Assembly (NCBI RefSeq): GCF_900128975.1
Contig: NZ_FQVC01000008.1
Span: 138,972 to 202,971, forward strand
Origin: Devosia limi DSM 17137
GTDB lineage: Bacteria > Pseudomonadota > Alphaproteobacteria > Rhizobiales > Devosiaceae
DNA: 64,000 nucleotides
Reading direction: 5' to 3'
Below the pieces are notes generated by a model. The model had not been told where the DNA came from. It searched no databases and saw only the letters and a list, made by a program, of their open reading frames with translations. Every line of letters starts with the position of its first letter. The first letter of the stretch is position 1. The position numbers were made by a program, and so were the translations under genes. This document shows, one piece after another, positions 57,363-64,000 of this stretch.

Positions 57363-57384
57363 TCGTTCAGTATTGACTGAACGA
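57363..57384. promoter_or_regulatory. Perfect palindromic operator upstream of the efflux operon
   Basis: TCGTTCAGT, four bases (ATTG), ACTGAACGA: perfect 9-bp inverted arms ending 23 bases before the regulator ATG at 57408. The position suggests autoregulation by the GbsR/MarR-type protein encoded next. Confidence 0.7.
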
Positions 57385-57407
57385 TACCTCTTCGGTACGG
57401 GGACCTT

Positions 57408-57914
57408 ATGCAGTCGACCGACCCAATTGACAGATTCGTCGAACAGATGGGGCTGATCACTCAGTCCGATGGCGGACCACGCATTGCCGGTCGGATCTTC
57501 GGTTTGCTGCTGGCCGAAGGGCGCCCTTTTGCTCTCAACGAGATGGCTGAACGTCTGAAGATCAGCAAGGCCAGCGCCAGCACCAATGCCCGCCTCCTGC
57601 TCAGCGCCGGCATGGTGCAATTGGTCGCCAGACCCGGTGATCGACAGGACTATTATGAAATGGGCGCCGATCCTTATGGCCGGATGGTCGATACCATCAG
57701 CGCGCGCATGCGGCGCTCGGCCAAGCAGGTGCTCGAGGCAGAAGCATTAATCCCCGACAGCCAGGGCGATGCGAAGCGACGCGTGCGAGAGTTGGCAATT
57801 TTTTACGACCGCTCCGCCGATTTCTTTTCGACTTGGGCCGCGCATCTGGACCAGAGCGCTGCCGACACAGATTTTGGACAACAGACCGAAACGGTACCGA
57901 GCCATGACCGCTAA
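57408..57914 (+). CDS. GbsR/MarR-family transcriptional regulator
   Basis: A 168-residue winged-helix protein. FALNEMAERLKISKASASTN is the DNA-recognition helix region (about 44-63), preceded by GRIFGLLLAEGRPF; the layout is that of GbsR-type MarR proteins. It probably represses itself and the RND efflux genes that follow (11-base overlap with the adaptor gene), binding the perfect palindrome just upstream. Ligand unknown. Confidence 0.85.
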   Translation: MQSTDPIDRFVEQMGLITQSDGGPRIAGRIFGLLLAEGRPFALNEMAERLKISKASASTNARLLLSAGMVQLVARPGDRQDYYEMGADPYGRMVDTISARMRRSAKQVLEAEALIPDSQGDAKRRVRELAIFYDRSADFFSTWAAHLDQSAADTDFGQQTETVPSHDR

Positions 57915-59106
57915 TTTTTCCAAGCCCGATTGGGCGCAAAGCAAGCACGACAAGGAAAACGTGGCCCGTATTGCCGCAGGGGAGAAGCCTCGCCGTCGAC
58001 GTTGGCCGCTGATCCTGCTCGGCGTGGTCGTGCTCGCAATCGTCGGATTTGTTGCATTCCAGCTGTTGAAGCCGCCGGCTGCTGAGCCGGATGTGGTGGC
58101 GACCGTACCCGTCATGCAGCTCAATCCGGCCGAAGTCGCCACGATAGAGCCTCAGGTGCTGGCCCAGACAGTCCGGGTCACCGGTTCGCTGGAGCCACAG
58201 CGCCTGACCCAGCTTGGTTCGCAGGTGTCTGGTCGGGTGATTGCGGTTATGGCCCGCGCTGGCGACGCGGTGAAGGAAGGCGATGTGCTGCTGCAGATCG
58301 ACACCGAAAGCTTGCTCATTCAACTCAATCAGCAGACCAGCACGGCAGATGCAACCCGGGCGCAACTGGCTCTGGCAGAAAGCCAGTTGCTGCGCGCCAC
58401 GGACCTGACCGAGCGCGGCCTTACCGCCTCATCGAATCTCGAACAGGCCCAGTCGAGCGCCAATGCGCTGCGCGCCAATCTCGCGGCGCTTGAAGCGCAG
58501 GTGGAGGGGGCTCGCATCGCCCTGCAGAACGCCACAGTGAAGTCGCCGATGGATGGGATAATATCCGACCGCGCGGTGCAGCCGGGCCAAACCGTACAGC
58601 AAGGTGCCACGCTCTTTACGATCGTCGACCTTGATCAGCTTTATCTCAATGGCTCGGCCCCGGTGGGCGCCAGCGCCCAGATTGCCAAGGGTCAGGCGGT
58701 CAGCATCGCGGTCGAAGGTTTCCCCAACCGCACCTTTGAGGGCACGGTCGATCGCGTCAATCCCATTGCAGTCGCCGGCACCCGCACCATCCCGGTCTAC
58801 ATTATGCTCTCGAACGACGAGGGGCTTTTGCGCGGCGGCATGTTTGCCACGGGTCAGATCGTTGTTGCAGAACAGGTCGACGGCATTGCCATACCGGCCG
58901 TGGCCATTCGCGAGGATGCCGATGGCTACTTCGTGCTCAAGCTTGTCGATGGCACTGTCGAGCGGCAGGCCGTGGAGCAGGGGGCTTCCTGGAATGGCGG
59001 CCGCCTGATCGAAATCGCCGCCGGCCTAGCGCCGGGCGATCTCGTCGTTACTGCGGCGCTGACCCAGCTGCAGCCGGGCGACAAGTACGAAATGGTGGAG
59101 GGCTAG
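57904..59106 (+). CDS. RND efflux periplasmic adaptor (membrane fusion protein)
   Basis: A 400-residue adaptor: cytoplasmic basic N-terminus, one membrane anchor (PLILLGVVVLAIVGFVAFQL, about 34-53), then lipoyl half-motifs (GSQVSGRVIAVMARAGDAVK, then GDVLLQID and ATVKSPMDGIIS), a coiled-coil hairpin of moderate length (about 145-205) and the beta-barrel/proximal domains. It links the inner-membrane pump to an outer-membrane TolC-type channel, which is not encoded here. The ATG at 57904 lies within the regulator 3' end. Confidence 0.92.
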   Translation: MTANFSKPDWAQSKHDKENVARIAAGEKPRRRRWPLILLGVVVLAIVGFVAFQLLKPPAAEPDVVATVPVMQLNPAEVATIEPQVLAQTVRVTGSLEPQRLTQLGSQVSGRVIAVMARAGDAVKEGDVLLQIDTESLLIQLNQQTSTADATRAQLALAESQLLRATDLTERGLTASSNLEQAQSSANALRANLAALEAQVEGARIALQNATVKSPMDGIISDRAVQPGQTVQQGATLFTIVDLDQLYLNGSAPVGASAQIAKGQAVSIAVEGFPNRTFEGTVDRVNPIAVAGTRTIPVYIMLSNDEGLLRGGMFATGQIVVAEQVDGIAIPAVAIREDADGYFVLKLVDGTVERQAVEQGASWNGGRLIEIAAGLAPGDLVVTAALTQLQPGDKYEMVEG

Positions 59107-62100
59107 ATGTTCCTCACCCGCATCAGCGTCAACCAGCCGGTTTTCGCCACCATGATCATGGTGGCGATGCTGGTCTTCGGTATCTATTCCTATCAACGCC
59201 TGCCCATTGAGCAGCTACCCGATATCGATCTGCCGGTTGTGGCAGTCGTCGTCGGCTATCCCGGCGCATCGCCTGAAGCCGTCGAGAACGATATCGTTCG
59301 TCCCATCGAAGAAGCCGTTAATACGATCAGCGGCCTCGACACCATCCAGTCGACCTCGCGGGCCGGCCAGGCCATGGTCATCATCCTGTTCGACATGAGC
59401 GTCAACTCGCAGGCCGCTGCGCAGGACGTGCGCGACCGTTTGGCGACCGTCGAGGCAGGCTTCCCCAACAATGCCGGCGATGCCCAGGTGCTGCGCTTCG
59501 ATCCGTCGGAACTGCCGGTGATGTCGCTGGCGGTCAGCTCCGACACGCTCTCGCCCCGCGACCTGACCGCGCTGACCGAAGACGTCATCGTCGCCCGCCT
59601 CTCCAACATACCCGGGGTTGGCCGTGCCACAGTGGTTGGTGGCGTACCGCGCCAGCTCAATGTGCTGATCGATCCCGATCGCCTAACTGCCTTCAATGTC
59701 GGTGTTGGCCAGGTCGTGCAGGCTTTGTCGCAGGAAAACCAGAACCTGCCAGCCGGCTCTATCACCGAGGGCGCGCAGATTCAGTCCATCCAGGTCGAAG
59801 GCCGGATCGAGGATGCCGATGACTTCCTCAATATCGTCATCGCTCGCCTGGGCGGTCAGCCCGTGTATCTGCGCGACGTCGCCACCATCGAAGACGGTCA
59901 GGCCGACGTCTCCAGCCTCGCGCTGCTGAACGGCGAGCGGGCGCTGGCCATCGACGTGGTCAAGACTCAGGGCGCCAACACAGTTGGTGTTGCGGCGGCC
60001 ATCCGCAAGACAATCGCGGAAATGCAGGCCAAGGAACTGCCTGAGACCGTCCATGTGGAGGTTGTTCGCGACAATGCCGTGCCGGTCGAAGAGTCCTTCC
60101 ACGCCGTGCAGAACATGCTGATCGAAGGCGCCATTCTGGCGGTTTTCATCGTCTTCCTGTTCCTCAATTCATGGCGCTCGACGGTAATCACCGGCCTGAC
60201 CCTGCCGATCTCGATCATCGGGACGATGGTCGTGCTCTACTTCCTCGGCTTCACTCTCAACATGATGACGCTGATGGCGCTGTCGCTGGCCGTGGGCATT
60301 CTGATCGATGACGCCATCGTGGTGCGTGAGAACATCATGCGCCATCTGCATATGGGCAAAAGCCACCGCCAGGCGGCGCTCGACGGTACCAATGAAATTG
60401 GTCTGGCCGTCCTCGCAACCACGCTGTCCATCGTCGCCGTGTTCCTGCCGGTGGCCTTCATGGACGGCATTCTCGGTCGGTTTTTCCTGCAGTTCGGCGT
60501 CACCGTATCGGTGGCGGTGCTGATATCGCTCTTCGTGGCGTTTACGCTCGATCCGATGATGTCCAGCGTCTGGTACGATCCGGCGGCCAATCCCAATGCC
60601 AAGCGCGGCCCAATCGGCCGCGCCATCGCCGGCTTCGATCGCTTCTTTGAGCGTATCAATGGCGGCTATCGCGGCGTGCTGCGCTGGTGTCTCAAACACC
60701 GCAAGACCACGCTCTCGGTCGCATTGGCCTCGTTCATTGGCACCTTCTTCATGTTCCCGCTGGTCGGGGTGGAGTTCGTGCCGGCGACCGATACCGGCGA
60801 ATTCCAGGTCGACGTCGAGACGCCCACGGGCTCGTCCATCGACTACACCGCCAGCAAGATCCGCCAGGTGGATGCGACGCTCAAACGCTTTCCCGAGGTC
60901 GAGGGCACCTATGCCACGATCAATGCCGGCACCACGTCCGGGGACAACCGGGCAACGATTGTCGTGACCATGGTGGACCAGTCCGAGCGCGATCGCTCGC
61001 CCCAGGACATGACCGGACCCGTCCGTGAAGCCCTGGCGCAGATCCCGGGTGCAGACTTCATGGTTGGTGCTGCCGGTGGCCTGGGAAGCGTCGCTGCCCC
61101 GATTTCGATCACCATCTATGGCGACAACTTCACCGTGCTCGAGCAACTGGCTGACCGCCTCGTGGGCAGCATGCGGCAGATCGAGGGTCTGGAAGATATC
61201 GAGTCCAGCATGGATGCGGCCCAGCCGGTGATCGGCGTGCGGATCAATCGCGATCTGGCGAGCGATCTGGGCGTTAGCCTGCAGCAGATCGGCTCCACGC
61301 TTGGACCGATGCTCGGCGGTGAGGAAGTCACCGATTGGACCGCGCCGAACGGCAACAACTATACCGTTACGGTGAGACTGCCGGAATGGGCCCGCGACAA
61401 TGTGGAGGCACTTGGCTCCCTGCCGATCACTCAGAGCGGTGCAACGGGCTCAAATGCCATGGTGCGGCTCGATCAGGTTGCCGAGATCGTCCAGTCGCAG
61501 GGACCGGGCGAAATCCTGCGTCAGGACCTGTCGCGTCAGGTCAGCGTCACCGCCAATATCTCCGGCGTGGAACTGGGGGCGGTTACCGGCCAGCTGCAGT
61601 CGGCGGTCGATGCGCTCGATCTTCCGACCGGCTACCGTGTCTCCATGGGCGGTGATGTCGAACAACTGGCCGAAACGGCTGGTGCCGCGGGCTCGGCGTT
61701 GCTGCTGGCGGTGATCTTCATCTATCTGGTGCTGGCCAGCCAGTTCGGCAGCTTCCTGCAGCCTGTCGCCATCATGGTATCGCTGCCTCTGGCGCTGATC
61801 GGCGTCATGGTGGGCCTGCTGATCGGCGGATCGACGCTGAACATGTTCTCGGCGATCGGTTTCATCATGCTGATGGGATTGGTGGTCAAGAATGCCATCC
61901 TGCTGGTCGATAATGCCAACCAGCACGTTCGCGCCGGCATGAACCTCTACGATGCGCTCGTCGAAGCCGGGACCACCCGTTTCCGGCCCATCATCATGAC
62001 CACCCTGGCCATGATCTTCGGCATGCTGCCATTGGCACTCAGCCTGCACGAAGGCAGCTCGCAGAACGCGCCGATGGCCCATGCGGTGATTGGCGGGCTT

Positions 62101-62238
62101 ATCAGCTCGACGGCGCTTACCCTGGTGGTTGTGCCTGTGATGCTGACCTATATCGAAACCTTCGGCCGCTTTATCAGCCGCTTTCTGCCCAAGGGGCCCG
62201 ATGATGAGCACCTGAACGAATCCGTCGCCGCCAAGTAA
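59107..62238 (+). CDS. RND-family efflux pump, AcrB/HAE1-type
   Basis: A 1043-residue inner-membrane pump with the two-fold repeat of a large periplasmic loop and six membrane helices. The TM4 proton-relay Asp pair is in [14 protein letters not shown]. Full length for the family. The ATG follows the adaptor stop with no gap. Hydrophobic compounds, antibiotics or solvents are likely substrates. No outer-membrane factor gene follows, so TolC must be supplied elsewhere. Confidence 0.95.
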   Translation: MFLTRISVNQPVFATMIMVAMLVFGIYSYQRLPIEQLPDIDLPVVAVVVGYPGASPEAVENDIVRPIEEAVNTISGLDTIQSTSRAGQAMVIILFDMSVNSQAAAQDVRDRLATVEAGFPNNAGDAQVLRFDPSELPVMSLAVSSDTLSPRDLTALTEDVIVARLSNIPGVGRATVVGGVPRQLNVLIDPDRLTAFNVGVGQVVQALSQENQNLPAGSITEGAQIQSIQVEGRIEDADDFLNIVIARLGGQPVYLRDVATIEDGQADVSSLALLNGERALAIDVVKTQGANTVGVAAAIRKTIAEMQAKELPETVHVEVVRDNAVPVEESFHAVQNMLIEGAILAVFIVFLFLNSWRSTVITGLTLPISIIGTMVVLYFLGFTLNMMTLMALSLAVGILIDDAIVVRENIMRHLHMGKSHRQAALDGTNEIGLAVLATTLSIVAVFLPVAFMDGILGRFFLQFGVTVSVAVLISLFVAFTLDPMMSSVWYDPAANPNAKRGPIGRAIAGFDRFFERINGGYRGVLRWCLKHRKTTLSVALASFIGTFFMFPLVGVEFVPATDTGEFQVDVETPTGSSIDYTASKIRQVDATLKRFPEVEGTYATINAGTTSGDNRATIVVTMVDQSERDRSPQDMTGPVREALAQIPGADFMVGAAGGLGSVAAPISITIYGDNFTVLEQLADRLVGSMRQIEGLEDIESSMDAAQPVIGVRINRDLASDLGVSLQQIGSTLGPMLGGEEVTDWTAPNGNNYTVTVRLPEWARDNVEALGSLPITQSGATGSNAMVRLDQVAEIVQSQGPGEILRQDLSRQVSVTANISGVELGAVTGQLQSAVDALDLPTGYRVSMGGDVEQLAETAGAAGSALLLAVIFIYLVLASQFGSFLQPVAIMVSLPLALIGVMVGLLIGGSTLNMFSAIGFIMLMGLVVKNAILLVDNANQHVRAGMNLYDALVEAGTTRFRPIIMTTLAMIFGMLPLALSLHEGSSQNAPMAHAVIGGLISSTALTLVVVPVMLTYIETFGRFISRFLPKGPDDEHLNESVAAK

Positions 62239-62259
62239 TACGGCAGCCACACTCACTCG

Positions 62260-62287
62260 ACAGCCGGCTCCGCAAGGGGCCGGCTGT
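62260..62287 (+). terminator. Terminator after the RND operon
   Basis: A perfect 9-bp stem ACAGCCGGC / GCCGGCTGT with a 10-base loop, followed by TGCCATTT. It lies 21 bases after the pump stop; the T-tract is poor. Confidence 0.65.
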
Positions 62288-62403
62288 TGCCATTTAAGGG
62301 AACTTTGTCGCGGCTCTCCCATCTTCGTGCAGATAGGCGTAAACTGCGGCACCGACAGTATGCTCCCGGCGGCGATGGCCGCCTCCACACCGAGGAGATC
62401 ACT

Positions 62404-63483
62404 ATGTCACCCGTTCGCAGCACTACTGGCCGCGGCCGATTGTTTCCGAGCATTCTCGACACCGTCGGCGATACGCCCGTTATCCGGATAAACAATCTGG
62501 GCGTGGTGGGGCGGACGCTGTACGTCAAGGCGGAGTTTTTCAATCCGGCCGCCTCGGTCAAGGATCGCCTCGCCATCAACATCATCGAGGCTGCCGAACG
62601 CAGCGGCGCGCTGAAGCCCGGCCAGACGGTGGTCGAGGCGACCAGCGGTAATACCGGCATTGGTCTTGCCATGGTCTGCGCCCAGAAGGGATATCCGCTG
62701 GTCGTCACCATGGCTGACAGCTTCTCGGTCGAGCGTCGCAAGCTGATGCGCATGTTCGGGGCCAAAGTCATCTTGACGCCGCGGGCCCAGAAGGGACTGG
62801 GCATGTATAACAAGGCTGTCGAGCTCGCCGAAGCCAATGGCTGGTTCCTGGCGCATCAGTTTGAAACCACAGCCAATGCCGACATTCACGAAGCCACCAC
62901 CGGTCGCGAGATCATCAATGATTTCGCCGGCCAGCGCCTCGACTATTTCGTCACCGGCTACGGCACTGGCGGAACACTCGTCGGCGTCGGCCGCGTGCTT
63001 CGCAAGGAGCGCTCCGACGTCAAGATTGTGCTGACCGAGCCTGCCAATGCCCAGTTGATCGGCAGCAGCAAGCCGCAGGAGCGCAATGCCGATGCGTCGC
63101 CGGCCTCCAGCCATCCCGCCTTCGAGCCGCACCCGATCCAGGGCTGGACGCCGGACTTCATTCCAAAGGTTCTGCAGGAAGCCCTCGATCGGCACCTCTA
63201 TGACGAATTGGTTCCTATAGCCGGACCGGATGCAATGCGGTGGGCCCGCGAACTGGCCGCCAAGGAAGGCATCCTGACCGGCATTTCCGGCGGCGGCACC
63301 TTTGCCGTGGCCCGATTGATAGCCGAACGGGCCCCGGAAGGCTCGGTCATCCTCTGCATGCTGCCCGATACCGGTGAACGCTATATGAGCACGCCATTGT
63401 TCGAGGCCATCGAGGCCGAAATGGATGAGGCCGAGATTGCGCTGTCGCGCTCGACCCCGGGATATCAACTCGCCGCCGAATGA
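62404..63483 (+). CDS. Cysteine synthase family protein (PLP-dependent)
   Basis: A 359-residue OASS-like enzyme. PLP Lys is in ASVKDRLA, the substrate loop is TSGNTGIGLA, and the phosphate-binding loop is TGYGTGGTL. It makes cysteine from O-acetylserine and sulfide. It is longer than E. coli CysK (323): about 30 extra residues lie around SSKPQERNADASPASSHPAF (220-245) and the C-terminus is extended. AGGAG precedes the ATG at 62404. A PLP decarboxylase gene follows 18 bases later, so the pair may form an operon of its own. Confidence 0.9.
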   Translation: MSPVRSTTGRGRLFPSILDTVGDTPVIRINNLGVVGRTLYVKAEFFNPAASVKDRLAINIIEAAERSGALKPGQTVVEATSGNTGIGLAMVCAQKGYPLVVTMADSFSVERRKLMRMFGAKVILTPRAQKGLGMYNKAVELAEANGWFLAHQFETTANADIHEATTGREIINDFAGQRLDYFVTGYGTGGTLVGVGRVLRKERSDVKIVLTEPANAQLIGSSKPQERNADASPASSHPAFEPHPIQGWTPDFIPKVLQEALDRHLYDELVPIAGPDAMRWARELAAKEGILTGISGGGTFAVARLIAERAPEGSVILCMLPDTGERYMSTPLFEAIEAEMDEAEIALSRSTPGYQLAAE

Positions 63484-63501
63484 CGGCCCAGGGAGGATGC
63501 G

Positions 63502-64000
63502 ATGCATGCGGCGGACCAGACGGAGAGTGCCTTAACCGAAGAAACCCTGGACCCCGATGACTGGGATGGGACCAGCGAGCTTGCTCACCAGGTCATCGAG
63601 GACGCGATTGCCTATCTCCGTGACGTGCGTGACAGGCCAGCTTGGCAAGATATGCCGGACGACATTCGCGCCGCCTATACTGAACCGCTGCCCCATGGGC
63701 CAACGCCGCTGAGGAATGTCTACAGACAGGTCAGCGAACAGTTGATGCCATACCCGATGGGAAACGTGCATCCGCGCTTCTGGTCCTGGTACATGGGGTC
63801 AAGCAACTTTACCGGCGCCCTCGGCGACTTCCTCGCCGCCATCCTGGGCTCCAATCTGGGCGGTGGCAACCATGCTGCGGCCGCCATGGACCAGCAGGTG
63901 GTCGAGTGGTGCAAGCAGATGCTGGGATTTCCTGCCAGCGCCAGCGGCACACTGGAGAGCGGCGGTTCGATGGCCAATATTGTCGGGCTGACTGTCGCCC
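63502..64000 (+). CDS. PLP-dependent group II decarboxylase (aromatic amino acid type), 5' end
   Basis: Only the first 166 codons are in the window and the reading frame stays open to the edge. Visible features are VHPRFWSWYMGSSNFTGALG and LESGGSMANIVGLTVA, typical of the glutamate/aromatic amino acid decarboxylase family N-terminal half; the PLP Lys would be further on. GGGAGGATGCG lies just before the ATG at 63502. Substrate (tryptophan, DOPA, tyrosine or other) cannot be read from this part. Confidence 0.85.
   Translation, partial: MHAADQTESALTEETLDPDDWDGTSELAHQVIEDAIAYLRDVRDRPAWQDMPDDIRAAYTEPLPHGPTPLRNVYRQVSEQLMPYPMGNVHPRFWSWYMGSSNFTGALGDFLAAILGSNLGGGNHAAAAMDQQVVEWCKQMLGFPASASGTLESGGSMANIVGLTVA

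Noticed and set aside
1-64000. tRNA or rRNA genes, insertion sequences, prophage or defence islands
   Set aside because: I looked in all spacers and saw no tRNA-like cloverleaf, no transposase or integrase and no restriction, CBASS, retron or similar gene sets.

Overview
The window is a GC-rich, densely packed alphaproteobacterial chromosome segment with no plasmid, phage or insertion-sequence genes. The gene order points to Hyphomicrobiales (Rhizobiales), probably a Devosia-like organism. This rests on two blocks I know from that order: purN-purM-perM-hdaA-ppk-ppx-rnd-aspS, and ftsB-pdhA-pdhB-pdhC-lpd-lipA-COQ10 protein-cinA-ispDF-dusB-ntrBC-ntrYX-hfq-hflX. The genus is an inference; no rRNA gene is present to confirm it.

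Layout. 1-7015 (minus) is a nine-gene catabolic operon: a FadR-type regulator, a zinc dehydrogenase, a short-chain dehydrogenase, a TRAP uptake system, an RraA-type aldolase and a split UxaA-type dehydratase that runs off the left edge. It looks like a sugar-acid (or sulfonate/hydroxy-acid) pathway. 7.2-17.2 kb is a mixed accessory stretch: an exported alpha/beta hydrolase, an Lrp regulator divergent from hppD plus a Rieske protein, an exported phosphodiester-glycosidase-like protein, exported MsrA, a YjhX-type protein, chorismate mutase, two GNAT acetyltransferases coupled to gatB, a VOC protein and an EamA exporter. 17.4-28.1 kb is the purine, polyphosphate, replication-control and aspS block. 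28.2-32.3 kb holds a CSS-EAL phosphodiesterase and malic enzyme. 32.3-32.75 kb is a repeat-filled spacer that looks like a rearrangement junction. 32.75-55.2 kb is the PRPP synthetase/ftsB/pyruvate dehydrogenase/lipoate block, then the Ntr two-component systems, hfq, hflX and ssb. 55.4-64 kb is accessory again: a soluble tandem-PAS chemotaxis transducer, a GbsR/MarR-regulated RND efflux operon, a cysteine synthase and the start of a PLP decarboxylase.

How the genes work together. PdhA, PdhB, PdhC and Lpd form the pyruvate dehydrogenase complex, and LipA makes the lipoyl cofactor that PdhB, PdhC and similar proteins carry. NtrBC and NtrYX are nitrogen and redox two-component systems next to Hfq. 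Ppk and Ppx make and break polyphosphate. GatB with the probably non-discriminating AspS serves the transamidation route to Asn-tRNA and/or Gln-tRNA. Many genes are translationally coupled through 1-8 base stop/start overlaps.

The signals most worth a second look are non-coding or contextual: a nearly fully paired three-way-junction palindrome between ntrC and ntrY; families of REP/BIME-like hairpins at gene-order breakpoints; an exact GAAC-N7-GAAC SOS box upstream of ssb without a neighbouring uvrA; a perfect 9-bp-arm operator before the efflux operon; a Rieske protein coupled to hppD; and the uncharacterised dehydratase/aldolase operon at the left end. I did not find a defence system, CRISPR array or other obviously new multi-gene machine.
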